Origin: Acidobacteriota bacterium
GTDB taxonomy: Bacteria; Acidobacteriota; Thermoanaerobaculia; UBA5066; Gp7-AA6
Direction of reading: 5' to 3'
DNA length: 64,000 bases
Assembly (NCBI GenBank): GCA_020199905.1
Contig: JAIVJS010000081.1
Span: 30,050-94,049, forward strand
The notes under the pieces are model-generated. The model did not search any database. It was not told where the DNA came from and worked only from the letters and a program-made list of their open reading frames with translations. Made by a program: the position numbers and the translations under genes. Below are positions 34,001 to 44,177 of this stretch, piece by piece (the stretch's first letter is position 1; every line of letters begins with the position of its first letter).

Positions 34001-34889
34001 CGGGCGGGGCATCTGGATCATCGACGATCTCACGCCGCTGCGGAGCCTTTCCGCCGACGTGATGGCGCGAGACGCGACTTTTCTGCCGGGACGCCCCGTC
34101 CAGCAGCGCGTGCCGGCAAACGGCGGGTGGCCGGAGGGCGACGCGACGTTCCTCGGCCAGAACCCGGCGGCCGGCGCCGTCGTGACGTACTACCTGAAGA
34201 CGCGGCACCTCTTCGGTCCCATCCGGCTCGACATCCTGGATTCCACGGGCAAGATCGTCGATACCATCTCGGCGACGAAACGTCGCGGGCTGAATCGCGT
34301 CGCGTGGGGGATGCAGGTCAAGCCTCCGAGGGTTCCCCGTGCGGCCCAGATCGCTTTCAACGCTTCCCGGGGTCCGCGCGTGCCCCCCGGCGCGTACACG
34401 GTCCGGCTGACGCGCGGCGACCAGTCGATCGAGACGAAGCTCGAGATCGGCGTGGACCGCCGCGCCTCGTACGGCCCGGCGGAGCGGCGAGAGCAGTTCG
34501 ACGCCGTCATGAAGGCGCACGCTCTCTTCAACGAGATGAGCGCGATCGTCGACCGGATCGACGCGGCGCGCCGGGCGGCGGCGGAGCGCGCGAAAACGGC
34601 CGCGGAGACGTCGCCGGACGGAAAGCGGCTGCGGGACGCCGTGCGCGCTCTCGACGAGGTCAAACGGAAGATCGTCGCGACGAAGGAGGGAGGCGCGATC
34701 ACCGGAGAGGAGCGCATCCGCGAGCACCTCGACACCGTGTACGGAGCGTTGAACGGCTGGGAAGGCCGGCCTCCACGCTACCAGGTCGATCGCGTCGAGG
34801 TCCTGAGGCGCGAGTTGAACGACGTCGCCGGGGAGCTGGAAGCGCTGGAGGCGAAAGAACTGAAACCGCTGGGAGTAGTGGGGCGGTAG
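31059..34889 (+). CDS. Sortilin/VPS10-type BNR-repeat protein with N-terminal LolA-like domain
   Basis: 1276 residues, ATG 31059 with AGGAGG 9 nt upstream and TAATCT further up. Signal peptide RLLSALLAAVFLSASGSARA. Residues ~22-250 form a LolA/lipoprotein-sorting-like half-barrel (VLAKNLEARGGGSRLQAMRS, LRVTLKDGDVKEVFLDPDYF). Residues ~285-1010 are BNR/sortilin propellers with eleven Asp-box turns (SPDGGTTF, STDGGETF, TADGGRTW, SADGGKTW twice, SEDGGRSF, SQDGGNRW, SRDRGDTW, SRDAGRTW, TTDFGKSW, SPDGGGTW). The C-terminus has a beta domain and a coiled coil. Propellers of this type are abundant in Acidobacteriota; role probably glycan or peptide binding at the surface. Confidence 0.85.
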   Translation: MRLLSALLAAVFLSASGSARALTLDEVLAKNLEARGGGSRLQAMRSLRLTGKAVLGFGETQIEAGWGQIQKRPGMIRTEVTLQGLTAVDAWDGKESWSLDPFQGRRDAQRNSADEGKEMAQDADIDGPLVGWREKGHRVDYLGMEDVDGTPAHKLRVTLKDGDVKEVFLDPDYFLEIRVISTVHIRGAEKVTESDFGSYEQVEGVWVPFSVETGRKGAPRSSRITIDHAGANVDVDDALFRYPAAGSAIVRSIVIPPTRQAAAAAGAKPAPPAAAGKPVFDSGLVSGLGVRNIGSAAMSGRVSAVAARTEGGKTTVFVGAASGGVWKSPDGGTTFKPVFDKAAVQSIGAIAIDPSNPKTVWVGSGESWMRNSVSIGDGIYKSTDGGETFTNAGLPESEHIARIIVHPKNGDVVYACVPGRLWSDSADRGLYRTADGGRTWSLVLKGSNLSTGCSGVSLDAKNPDVVFAGFWDFRRKGWTFRSGGDGPSAASGSGLFRSADGGKTWTELTDKANAGLPAKPWGRVEVVTAPSDPRVVYALVESEHSALYRSADGGKTWERRDDSQSMIWRAFYFARLVVDPANPDRIFKPGGGLTVSEDGGRSFSASAGRGSHGDWHDVWIDPGNPKSVIAGDDGGLWISQDGGNRWVKSQNLPISQFYHVSVDSRDPYQVYGGLQDNSSWVGDSAHPGGISNARWENLYGGDGFWTVPDPTDPDAVYAESQGGYISRIDRRTGAARDIQPKAGYREKLRYNWNTPIYASPTSKGTIYLGAQFLFRSRDRGDTWERISPDLTSNDPEKQKQEQSGGVTVDNSSAEMHTTIYSISESPLDGKVLWVGTDDGNVQLSRDAGRTWNNVAGNVPGLPKASWVSWVEASRFNAATAYAVFDRHTVGDMAPWVYRTTDFGKSWTRIAGPDRGVRGYAHVIREDSVKAGLLFLGTELGLWISPDGGGTWGQFRGNDFPRVAVRDLQVHPRDHDLVIATHGRGIWIIDDLTPLRSLSADVMARDATFLPGRPVQQRVPANGGWPEGDATFLGQNPAAGAVVTYYLKTRHLFGPIRLDILDSTGKIVDTISATKRRGLNRVAWGMQVKPPRVPRAAQIAFNASRGPRVPPGAYTVRLTRGDQSIETKLEIGVDRRASYGPAERREQFDAVMKAHALFNEMSAIVDRIDAARRAAAERAKTAAETSPDGKRLRDAVRALDEVKRKIVATKEGGAITGEERIREHLDTVYGALNGWEGRPPRYQVDRVEVLRRELNDVAGELEALEAKELKPLGVVGR

Positions 34890-34898
34890 GGAGGGAAG

Positions 34899-34989
34899 CT
34901 GTCAGGTGTCAGCTGTCAGCTCTCAGCCGTTCCTCAATCGCCCGACGTCTTCGTCTTTCGGTTTCCCGTTTTCCGTTTCCCGTTTCCCG
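34899..34989. repeat. Two heptamer arrays (CTGTCAG and TTTCCCG)
   Basis: 34899-34926: CTGTCAG, GTGTCAG, CTGTCAG, CTCTCAG. 34962-34989: TTTCCCG, TTTTCCG, TTTCCCG, TTTCCCG. The second lies inside the coding 3' end of the amidohydrolase gene. Confidence 0.88.
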
Positions 34990-36238
34990 GCCCGGCGCCT
35001 CCCGCCCGGTACCGCCACACCTCTCCCCCCTTCATCACGAAGATCACGCGCGTCAGCGCCGTGATGTCGCGATAGGGATCGCCTTCGACAGCGATGATGT
35101 CGGCCTGCATGCCGGGCGCCAGGGAGCCGAGCTCTTTCTCGAGAGAGAGCGTGCGGGCGGCGTCCGACGTCGCGGAGACGATCGCGTCGCGGGGCGGCTG
35201 CCCGGCTCGCACCCGGCAGACCAGCTCCTCCGCGTTCCGCCCGTGCGCGCCGGCGACGGCGTCCGAGCCGAAGACGAGCTTGAGGCCCCGAGTAGCCAGC
35301 GCCCGACGAAACATCGCTTCCGCCGTCGGAAGCACGCTCTCCATCGTCGCGAAGCCCTCCTCCGTGTAGTTCCCGATACCGAGAAAGCGCGGCTTGTTGT
35401 CGAGGTAGTTGCGAAACACGAGGCAGATCTGGGGATCGAACCAGGTCCCCCCCGCCGCGAGCGTCTCGAGCGCCTCGGTCGTGGCGAAGATCCCGTGCTC
35501 GACCTGGCTGCATCCGGCGAGGGCGGCGGCGCGCATGCTCTCCGGGCTGTGCGCGTGCACCAGCGTGCGTAGCCCCTGGCTCCGCGCCTCGCCGCACGCC
35601 GCCTCGAGCTGCTCCGACGACAGAGTCTGCCTGCCCGCCTCGCGGATGCTTTTCGACGCGAAGAGCTTGATGACGTCGGCGCCCTCTCTCTTGCGGTCCC
35701 GCACGCCCTGCCGCAGTGCCTCCGGCGTGGACTTCTCGTCCAGGAAGGGCTCGAGGGACGTGAGAACCCGAGGGCCCGGCAGCGCGCCTCTCGAAACCGC
35801 GTCACGAAGGTCTTTTTCCGACGCCGAGCCGACGCTCTGGACGGTCGTGAATCCCGCCTGCAGCGTGCTCCAGAGATTCCCCGCCTGGGCAAGCGCCGTC
35901 TGCGCGGGCGTGTCGGGGTCTTTCTCGGTGTGCAGACGGCCTTCGGCGTTGAACGTCCAGGAGAGATGGACGTGCGTGTCGATCAACCCCGGCAGGAGGG
36001 TGGCGGCCGTCAGGTCGTAGTCGGCACGAGCCGCACCCTTCCTCTCCGGCTCGATCGAAACGATTTTTCCGCCGGAGACGGTCAGGCGAACCGGCCGGTC
36101 GATCCGGCCGCCGCGGCCGTCCACGAGTGACCTCGCCCGGATCGTCACCGGAGGCGTCTGCGCCGGCAAGGCGGCGGCGGTCCAAACCAGGAAGACGATC
36201 GCCGCGCCCGGCGCCCGCATCGCGAGAGAAATGTCCAT
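34934..36238 (-). CDS. Secreted metal-dependent amidohydrolase (imidazolonepropionase-like)
   Basis: 434 residues from ATG 36238; TAAACT lies five nucleotides before it. Signal peptide APGAAIVFLVWTAAALPAQ. Composite beta-sandwich plus TIM barrel: LLPGLIDTHVHLSW (first HxH), ADVIKLFASKS (position of the bridging Lys), LRTLVHAHSPES and VEHGIFATTE (His ligands), VFGSDAVAGAHGRNAE (Asp). PGMQADIIAVEGDPYRDI closes the sandwich. Probably a peptidase or carboxypeptidase-like Xaa-Pro hydrolase of the envelope. The last ~15 residues (GNGKRKTGNRKTKTSGD) come from the TTTCCCG heptamer array. Confidence 0.87.
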   Translation of the reverse strand: MDISLAMRAPGAAIVFLVWTAAALPAQTPPVTIRARSLVDGRGGRIDRPVRLTVSGGKIVSIEPERKGAARADYDLTAATLLPGLIDTHVHLSWTFNAEGRLHTEKDPDTPAQTALAQAGNLWSTLQAGFTTVQSVGSASEKDLRDAVSRGALPGPRVLTSLEPFLDEKSTPEALRQGVRDRKREGADVIKLFASKSIREAGRQTLSSEQLEAACGEARSQGLRTLVHAHSPESMRAAALAGCSQVEHGIFATTEALETLAAGGTWFDPQICLVFRNYLDNKPRFLGIGNYTEEGFATMESVLPTAEAMFRRALATRGLKLVFGSDAVAGAHGRNAEELVCRVRAGQPPRDAIVSATSDAARTLSLEKELGSLAPGMQADIIAVEGDPYRDITALTRVIFVMKGGEVWRYRAGGAGPGNGKRKTGNRKTKTSGD

Positions 36239-36400
36239 GGCCCAGTTTAGCGTCGCCCCGCGCGGCCGGCGTCGGCGCAGATATTCCCGCCGCCGACCAC
36301 GTCCGGATCCGGTTCCGAACGCGCGCGGGCCGTAATCTCCCCGGCGCCGCGGCTCGTCTCTCCATTGTAAGGAAAAACGGTTGCCGACAAAAGGAGTCCC

Positions 36401-36862
36401 ATGAAACGCCTGAATCGCATCGCTTCTGTTCTGGCCTTCGCTCTGCTCGCTTCCGCCGCGCCCGCTCCGGCCCTCCTGGGAGACGGCCTCCGCGCGGCCG
36501 GCCATGCGCGGCAGGGAGGAGGCGCTTTCGCTCTTCATTCGCTGCATCGGTGCGCGGCTCTCCTCGATCTGAACTCGGATCAGAAGGCGGCCGTCGACGG
36601 GATTTTTGCCGCCGTTCGGCCCTCCCTCCAGGCGGACAGGGAAGCGCTGAAGGCGGCGCGCCGGAAGGTCGAGGCGGATGTCGGCGGCGGGGCCGACAAG
36701 ACCGTCCTCGGGGAGGACGTCCTCGCGAGGCATGCCGCCGCGCAGAAGCTTCACACCGACATCGCCGCTGTCCAGGACCAGGTCACGGCAAAGCTGACCC
36801 CTGATCAGCAGAGCCGGCTTCAGGGGTGCCTTTCTTCCGCAAGGTCGAGAGTCAGGAGTTGA
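36401..36862 (+). CDS. Spy/CpxP-like periplasmic LTxxQ protein
   Basis: 153 residues from ATG 36401 (AAGGAG 6 nt upstream). Signal peptide RIASVLAFALLASAAPAPA. Two LTxxQ-like motifs (LLDLNSDQKAAVDGIFAAVR and KLTPDQQSRLQGCLSSAR) flank long amphipathic helices, as in Spy/CpxP/P-pilus-periplasmic proteins that bind unfolded proteins or metals. Two Cys (~49 and ~144) could form a disulfide. Envelope stress role inferred. The 3' end enters a TCGAGAG heptamer array. Confidence 0.7.
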   Translation: MKRLNRIASVLAFALLASAAPAPALLGDGLRAAGHARQGGGAFALHSLHRCAALLDLNSDQKAAVDGIFAAVRPSLQADREALKAARRKVEADVGGGADKTVLGEDVLARHAAAQKLHTDIAAVQDQVTAKLTPDQQSRLQGCLSSARSRVRS

Positions 36863-36889
36863 CAGTCAGTCGAGAGTTGAGAGTCAAGC
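36844..36889. repeat. Heptamer array TCGAGAG/TTGAGAG
   Basis: TCGAGAG, TCAGGAG, TTGACAG, then after a 4-nt slip TCGAGAG, TTGAGAG, TCAAGCG. It overlaps the last codons of the Spy-like gene. Confidence 0.8.
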
Positions 36890-37000
36890 GAGCCCGGTCG
36901 AAGTCCGCGCCCGAAACGCCGTCCTCCGCCCGACTCGATAGAAAGGAAACGTGGAAGGGCGGCGGCCGGAGGGAACGGAGTTGGCAGTTGAAGCATCGGA

Positions 37001-37042
37001 CTCTCGACTCTCGACTCTCGACTCTCAACTCTCAACTCTCAA
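37001..37042. repeat. Heptamer array CTCTCGA x3 + CTCTCAA x3
   Basis: Six 7-nt units in perfect register, ending 11 nt before the methyltransferase ATG. Confidence 0.95.
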
Positions 37043-37053
37043 CTTCCCCCCAT

Positions 37054-37866
37054 ATGATTCAGGTCGTGACGAAAGACCTGACGGACTTCCAGCGGCAGCA
37101 TGAAGCCATCCGCGCGGAATTCAGCCGGCAGGCCGCGAGCTGGAGCAAGGATCCGATCTCCGAGGACCTTCGCTGGGCGGTCGACCGCCTCGCGCTCGAC
37201 AGGGACGACGACGTGCTCGACGTGGCGGCCGGGACGGGGCTCCTGAGCCGCGCGATCGCTCCGAAAGTCCGGTCGGTGGTGGGGCTCGATCTCACGCCCG
37301 AGATGATGGAGCACGGCCGCCAGGCCGCGGAGCGCGAGGGACTCTCGAACGTGCGGTTCGAAAAGGGGGCGGCGGAGGATCTCCCCTACGACCCGAGCTC
37401 GTTCGACATGGTCGTCACGCGGTTTTCCGTCCATCATTTCCAGAAACCGGCCGCCGTTCTTCTGGAGATGGCCCGCGTGTGCCGCTCGGGAGGGCGGGTC
37501 GCGGTCATCGACATCGTCGCGCCGGACGATCCGGAGCTCGCCGCGCACTACAACGACCTCGAACGCCTCCGGGATCTCTCGCACACCCGGGCCCTCTCGG
37601 CGGCGGAGCTCGACCAGCTCGTCCAGAAGAGCGGGATCCGCATCACCGGCAAATTTCTTCGCGATGTCCCGAACGTGCTGGAAGAGTGGTTCGATCGGAG
37701 CTCCGCCCCCGCGGCCGCGCGGGAGCAGATCGTCCGCGACTTACAGGCGGAGTTGGACGACGGTCCCCCGACCGGAATGCGCCCGTTCCATCGACAGGAG
37801 CGGCTGATGTTCCTCCACACCTGGAGCGTCGTCGTCGGCGTCAAAAGCAAGAGGCGGGAGACGTGA
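37054..37866 (+). CDS. Class I SAM-dependent methyltransferase (UbiE/MenG-like)
   Basis: 270 residues from ATG 37054. Rossmann methyltransferase motifs: DDDVLDVAAGTGLLSRAIAP (motif I), VVGLDLTPEMMEHGRQAA (motif II), GAAEDLPYDPSSFDMVVTRF (motifs III/IV) and MARVCRSGGRVAVIDIVAPD. This Methyltransf_11 class includes ubiquinone/menaquinone and small-molecule methyltransferases; the substrate is unknown. The start directly follows the CTCTCGA heptamer array, and no ribosome site is visible. Confidence 0.85.
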   Translation: MIQVVTKDLTDFQRQHEAIRAEFSRQAASWSKDPISEDLRWAVDRLALDRDDDVLDVAAGTGLLSRAIAPKVRSVVGLDLTPEMMEHGRQAAEREGLSNVRFEKGAAEDLPYDPSSFDMVVTRFSVHHFQKPAAVLLEMARVCRSGGRVAVIDIVAPDDPELAAHYNDLERLRDLSHTRALSAAELDQLVQKSGIRITGKFLRDVPNVLEEWFDRSSAPAAAREQIVRDLQAELDDGPPTGMRPFHRQERLMFLHTWSVVVGVKSKRRET

Positions 37867-37898
37867 GGCGCTGAAAAGGTTTCGTCCAGCGGTTCGCG

Positions 37899-38747
37899 TC
37901 AATCGGATGCCGCCTGGCCGGCCTCCTGCCCGATGAAGAGCGGCGCTCCGCCCGCGTCTCCTTCGCGAAAGGCCTTCTGCATGGCGGGGCCGGCCTCGGA
38001 GCGGCGCGCCCGAAGGTCGCCTTCACGTCCCGCCCACGCCTCGATCAAGCGGTTCCGCACGACACGGGACCAGGCGCCCGGCCACACCCGGCCGCGGGCG
38101 ATGTCCGGAATCTCCGTCAGCATCGTGTCGTGGCCGTCCGAATCGAGAACCGCCTGCTTGAAACCCGCCGCGACCGGCGCCTCGGGCGTGGCGAGAAAAC
38201 GGGTACCGAGAAGGGCCCCCTCGGCTCCGAGCGCGAGAGCCGCCGCAAGCCCTGCGCCGGTCGCGATCCCGCCGGCGGCGAGCACCGGGACCGGGGCGAC
38301 TGCCCGAACGACCTGCGGAACGAGGGCCATCGTCGTCATCAGGCCCACATGTCCGCCGCCCTCGGTGCCCTGGGCGACGATCGCGTCGGCGCCCGCCGCG
38401 GCGGCGCGGCGCGCCTCGGAAACGGAGGAGACCATGTGCACGACGAGCGAGCCCGCGTCATGAGCTCGCGAGAAGTAGCCGCGAAGGTCCTGGTCCGGCC
38501 AGGGCCAGCCCGTCGAAAACACGCGCGGCCTTGCTTCCAGCACGGCTCTCATCGCCTCTTCCTGAACCTCGAACAGAAGGAGGTTCAAACCGAAGGGGCG
38601 ATCCGTCGCCGCGCGTATCCCTCGAGCTGCCTCGAGGATCCACGAGGGATCGCGGCCCGCGCAACCCATGATGCCCAGCCCGCCCGCCGCCGACACCGCC
38701 GCGACCAGGTCCGTTCCGGTGGCGGAGCCCATCCCACCGAGAACCAC
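37899..38747 (-). CDS. Nitronate monooxygenase / 2-nitropropane dioxygenase-like FMN protein
   Basis: 282 residues from GTG 38747. FMN-barrel signatures: VVLGGMGSATGTDLVAAVSA, GGLGIMGCAGRDPSW, AIVAQGTEGGGHVGLM (catalytic-His loop), PVLAAGGIATGAGLAAALAL and GTRFLATPEAPVAAGFK. Homologous sequence continues upstream in frame (IRTRATELFGIEHPVVLGGM) to CTG 38792, but no ATG/GTG/TTG is present there before a stop; either CTG is used or the 5' end has been damaged by the adjacent repeat array. Oxidises nitronates or acts as a related enoyl reductase. Confidence 0.8.
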   Translation of the reverse strand: MVLGGMGSATGTDLVAAVSAAGGLGIMGCAGRDPSWILEAARGIRAATDRPFGLNLLLFEVQEEAMRAVLEARPRVFSTGWPWPDQDLRGYFSRAHDAGSLVVHMVSSVSEARRAAAAGADAIVAQGTEGGGHVGLMTTMALVPQVVRAVAPVPVLAAGGIATGAGLAAALALGAEGALLGTRFLATPEAPVAAGFKQAVLDSDGHDTMLTEIPDIARGRVWPGAWSRVVRNRLIEAWAGREGDLRARRSEAGPAMQKAFREGDAGGAPLFIGQEAGQAASD

Positions 38748-38810
38748 CGGATGCTCGATTCCGAAAAGCTCCGTCGCGCGAGTGCGAATCAGGATGAGTT
38801 CTCGGTCATG

Positions 38811-38831
38811 AGTTATCAGTCTTCAGTTGTG
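38811..38831. repeat. Heptamer array AGTTNTC x3
   Basis: AGTTATC, AGTCTTC, AGTTGTG; overlaps the last codons of the DUF4440 gene. Confidence 0.65.
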
Positions 38832-39116
38832 GGGCGCGGCTGACGGAGCGGGCTCCGCGGAGGCATGGTCCAGGACGTAGACCCAGCGGCCGTTGCGCTT
38901 CTCGGCCACCTCGGAAAACCGGCCCGACATCGTCACGGCTTTCCCGCTCGCCTTCGGCACCAGAGTATCCGGCAGCCAGGCGACGGCATCCGGCGCGTAG
39001 CAGCGCATCACGGCATCGAGGTCGTTCGCCTTCATGGCGGCGGCCCACGCCTCATCGACGGTCACAGGAGCGGCGAGCCACAGAGAGGCCAGTACCAGAA
39101 ACAGGATTCGCTTCAT
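38823..39116 (-). pseudogene. DUF4440/SnoaL-like exported protein with internal deletion
   Basis: 97 codons from ATG 39116: signal peptide RILFLVLASLWLAAPVT, DEAWAAAMKANDLDAVMRCY then APDAVAWLPD, followed directly by VTMSGRFSEVAEKRNGRWVY and VLDHASAEP. In intact NTF2-fold family members ~50 residues separate these two parts; here the middle strands are missing though the frame is kept. Folding is doubtful. Another case of ends kept and centre lost. May still be expressed. Confidence 0.6.
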
Positions 39117-39268
39117 CGTTTTCTCGTCATGTCTTGTTCTCTGTCTTGTGAGAGCCGCCATTTTATCGCTGAGTCGGGTCACTTCGTCGCAGCCTCTTCC
39201 TCCTGCCCCCTCGCCTCCCGCCCCTTGACGAGTGCGTTAGCCTCGGCGTCCCTACAAGGAGGTTTCGC

Positions 39269-39694
39269 ATGAAACGGAAGGCATCGGCGCAATGGCAGGG
39301 CGACCTGAAGGCGGGAAAAGGGAAGATCTCGACGGAGAGCGGCATCCTCTCCTCGACTCCCTACTCGTTTACGACCCGCTTCGAGAACGAGAAGGGAACC
39401 AATCCGGAGGAGCTGATCGCCGCCGCTCACGCCGGCTGCTTCACGATGGCTCTCTCGGCGGAGCTCGGCAAGGCCGGGCTGGTGGCGGAAAGCCTCCGGA
39501 CGTCCGCCACCGTGACGCTCGACAAAGTGGACGCCGGGTGGGGAGTCACGGAATCGCACCTCGAGGTGGTCGCGAAGATACCCGGCGCGTCCGACGAGGC
39601 GTTTCAGAAGGCGGCGCACGCCGCCGAGACCGGCTGCCCGATTTCCAGACTGCTGAAGGCAAAGATCACGTTGGATGCCCGACTGGAAGGCTGA
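39269..39694 (+). CDS. osmC: OsmC-family peroxidase (Cys form)
   Basis: 141 residues from ATG 39269 with AAGGAGG 7 nt upstream. OsmC signatures: TNPEELIAAAHAGCFTMALS with the peroxidatic Cys and AAETGCPISRLLKAKI with the resolving Cys. It reduces organic hydroperoxides using dihydrolipoyl or thiol partners. It is useful for comparison with the second OsmC-like gene at 43693, where the first Cys codon is TGA. Confidence 0.92.
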   Translation: MKRKASAQWQGDLKAGKGKISTESGILSSTPYSFTTRFENEKGTNPEELIAAAHAGCFTMALSAELGKAGLVAESLRTSATVTLDKVDAGWGVTESHLEVVAKIPGASDEAFQKAAHAAETGCPISRLLKAKITLDARLEG

Positions 39695-39879
39695 CGGGAA
39701 GTCAGAGTCGAGCCTCTCCATCTCCCGGCTTTCCTCTGTATCCCACAGTCCCCCACCGATGTATCGCAACGATCCGGTTTTCTCCGCGCGCGAGCGTCTA
39801 TGAGCCATCGGGCGGCAGCCGTCGCATCGCCATGGCAGGAACGCGCTCCGATCGCGCGCGCCCCGGGTCTCGCGTTAGA

Positions 39880-40170
39880 AACTTTCCTCCGACGCGCTCG
39901 TCTCACTCAGCGCGTCGTCGAGAAGGCCGCCGCCGGAAAAGCCCGAGGAGTCCGAGTACGATCCGCGCCGCGCGCCGAGTCGGTAGACGGCGCAGACGTA
40001 GGCCACTCAGAGCCGCACGAGACCGAGGAAGACGGCGTACGACACGACCACCGCGAGCGGGTACCGCAATCCCATGTGGGGTGAGCCCGACGCGGCGCAT
40101 CGCGCTGCCGGCGACCACGCCCGACAGAAGCACCAGACCGAGCATCCCGCTCATGTGCACGCGCATGAAG
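39880..40170 (-). pseudogene. Small membrane protein remnant (frameshift plus Trp-to-TGA)
   Basis: MRVHMSGMLGLVLLSGVVAG starts in one frame. A shift at GGGAT leads to GLRYPLAVVVSYAVFLGLVR, an in-frame TGA where homologues have Trp, then VAYVCAVYRLGARR and a Ser/Gly-rich tail (SYSDSSGFSGGGLLDD). The pattern fits an uncharacterised Acidobacteriota membrane protein. The TGA is at a Trp, not a Cys, so it is a nonsense mutation. Confidence 0.55.
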
Positions 40171-40388
40171 TAACGTGCGTCAGGGCTCGGCAGAAAGGCG
40201 CATGCCGCGACGAGATCGCGCGGGGCACGGCCCTCCGGTTCGGGGACTGTTGGATCAAGAGAATTGTTGGAAGTCTAACGCCACGGGACGATCACGCACG
40301 GCGGACCAGCGGTGCCGTTCAGGCCCCATCGAGGCGGCAGGTTAAAATCCTGCGGGTGAACCGCGGCGCTTTCGAACCGCGGCGCTGT

Positions 40389-40464
40389 TGTGGGGTAGTT
40401 GAACTGGTACAACACCCGGCTGTTAACCGGAAGGTTGGGGGTTCGAGTCCCTCCCCCACAGCCA
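40389..40464 (+). tRNA. tRNA-Asn (GTT)
   Basis: Acceptor TGTGGGG pairs with CCCCACA, followed by discriminator G and an encoded CCA. D-stem GTTG/CAAC. Anticodon stem (one C-A mismatch at its base) with loop CTGTTAA, anticodon GTT. T-arm GGGGG-TTCGAGT-CCCTC. 76 nt including CCA. Confidence 0.95.
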
Positions 40465-40701
40465 ATGACTTGAACCGTGACCCGGACCCTTCGCTTTCTT
40501 CCAGTCGCGCCGGTTCCACCGGACCGACGCGAAGAGCTTCTGGGCCAATTCCGCGGCATCCGGCGAGGTCCGGCGCATTCGGGCCCTTCTCCGGCGTAAT
40601 CGGGCGTTCACAGATTTTCGGGGAACTCCCAGGCGTCTCCGACCGTCTGCGTTTCTGAGGAAGCGGGATGACCCGGGAGGAGTTCAACGTTTTGGCGCTC
40701 G

Positions 40702-40803
40702 AGCCTGGAAGAGATCACCGCCTTCGCCGGCCGGCTGGCTGGGAACGCCGCGGATGCCGACGACCTGGTCCAGGCCACGTTCGAGCGGGCGTTCGCGTCA
40801 TGA
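40702..40803 (+). pseudogene. ECF sigma factor N-terminal fragment
   Basis: SLEEITAFAGRLAGNAADAD then DLVQATFERAFAS before a stop matches region 2 of ECF sigma factors (ADDLVQDTFLRAW-type motif). No upstream start, region 4 missing. Confidence 0.55.
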
Positions 40804-40815
40804 GGAGGAGGACTC

Positions 40816-41188
40816 ATGAAGGTCAGAAAGTTATTGGCTGCTGCATCGTTACCGCTGTTTTCATCGCATCGCAACCTGCCGTCGCTCAGGAAAAGCATCC
40901 CGAGCACCCGAAGAAATCCGAGCACGGGCGGACAAGAAACAGGCTGGCCTGACCAGGCAGGAGCTCGGCGCCGCGATCAGGGCGTCGACGGCGAAGAAGG
41001 CCGCCCGCCCGCAACGACGGCTGGCTCAAAATCCAGGATCCTGTTCAGCAAAAGACCCTCCAGTTGAAGCTCGACAAGGCAAGACGAAGGACGAATTGAA
41101 GGAAACCGAAGTCAGTGTCCACAAGGTCAACGGGAAGGAGCGCTACCTGGTTCGAAGAAAACGGTACGGAGAAGAAGAAACCGGTCGA

Positions 41189-41192
<4 letters not shown>
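40816..41192 (+). pseudogene. Small exported protein, frameshifted
   Basis: From ATG 40816 (AGGAGG upstream) three frames give one protein: MKVRK then [20 protein letters not shown] (signal peptide) and [11 protein letters not shown]; then [25 protein letters not shown] and LQLKLDKA; then [15 protein letters not shown] and [10 protein letters not shown] before a TGA that overlaps the ATG of the DUF255 gene. Similar small secreted redox-cluster proteins exist. At least three indels. Confidence 0.6.
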
Positions 41193-43585
<2,393 letters not shown>

Positions 43586-43692
43586 ATCGAGGCGCGGCCC
43601 TTGCGGGCGAGACGAGGGAAGTCAGGCGGGTCGCCGGCGATGAGAAGATTTCCAAGGCGTTTCATAGTTCCTATAGCGCGAAAGGAGACCAC

Positions 43693-44163
43693 ATGACCGA
43701 CCCCGCCTACGTCTCAACCGTCCGGATCGACAGGATCGCGGGTCCCGTGCGGCTGGCATACCTGCCGGCGGAGAAGGATCCGGTGCACTTCGGGGTCCAT
43801 GGCGCCGTAGCGGCGCACTATGGCGTCCCACCGGATGTTTCAGAGCCGCACGCGACGACGCTCGACTACGTCGTGGCCGCGGCCGGTGGGTGACTCCTCG
43901 GAACCTTCGGGGGCGCGCTGGAGGCGCGCAAGATCGACGCGAGCCACGGGAAGCTCACCGCGGATGTCCGAGGCGAAATCGAGAACGAGGACGGCGTGCT
44001 CGTCATCAAGCGCATTCAGGTCCTGTTTCACCTGAAGGCTCCGGCGGCTGTCAGGGAGACTGTCGAGCGCGTCCACGGTTTCTATGCGCAGAAGTGTCCG
44101 GTCTATCGGTCGATTCATACGGCCATCGCGATCACCACCGCTTACGAGATCACGGAGGCGTGA
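43693..44163 (+). CDS. OsmC-like protein with in-frame TGA at the catalytic Cys: probable selenoprotein
   Basis: 156 residues if TGA 43891-43893 is decoded as Sec67. ATG 43693 has AAGGAG 7 nt upstream. Before the TGA: DKDP-type loop EKDPVHFGVHGAVAAHYGVP and SEPHATTLDYVVAAAGG; after it: LLGTFGGALEARKID, GKLTADVRGEIENEDGVLVI, and YAQKCPVYRSIHTAIAITTA with the resolving Cys135. In OsmC proteins the residue after AAGG is the peroxidatic Cys, so the TGA falls exactly there and the frame is intact to the true stop at 44161. A GC hairpin at SECIS distance follows. Sec-OsmC proteins are known from metagenomes. Conventional calling would give two short ORFs. Confidence 0.85.
43891..43929 (+). promoter_or_regulatory. 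Sec TGA and bacterial SECIS-like hairpin
   Basis: TGA at 43891-43893. GCGCGC (43913-43918) pairs perfectly with GCGCGC (43924-43929) around the pentaloop TGGAG (43919-43923). The loop begins 25 nt after TGA and has G in its second position, matching the general form of bacterial SECIS elements. Confidence 0.65.
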
Positions 44164-44177
44164 CGATGAAGAAAGGG

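Noticed and set aside
39880..40170. In-frame TGA as a third selenocysteine codon
   Set aside because: The residue expected at this point is Trp, there is also a frameshift, and no redox motif surrounds it; a TGG-to-TGA nonsense mutation explains it.
40319..40687. Minus-strand frame across tRNA-Asn
   Set aside because: It runs through the tRNA gene and is a database-type artefact translation, not a protein gene.
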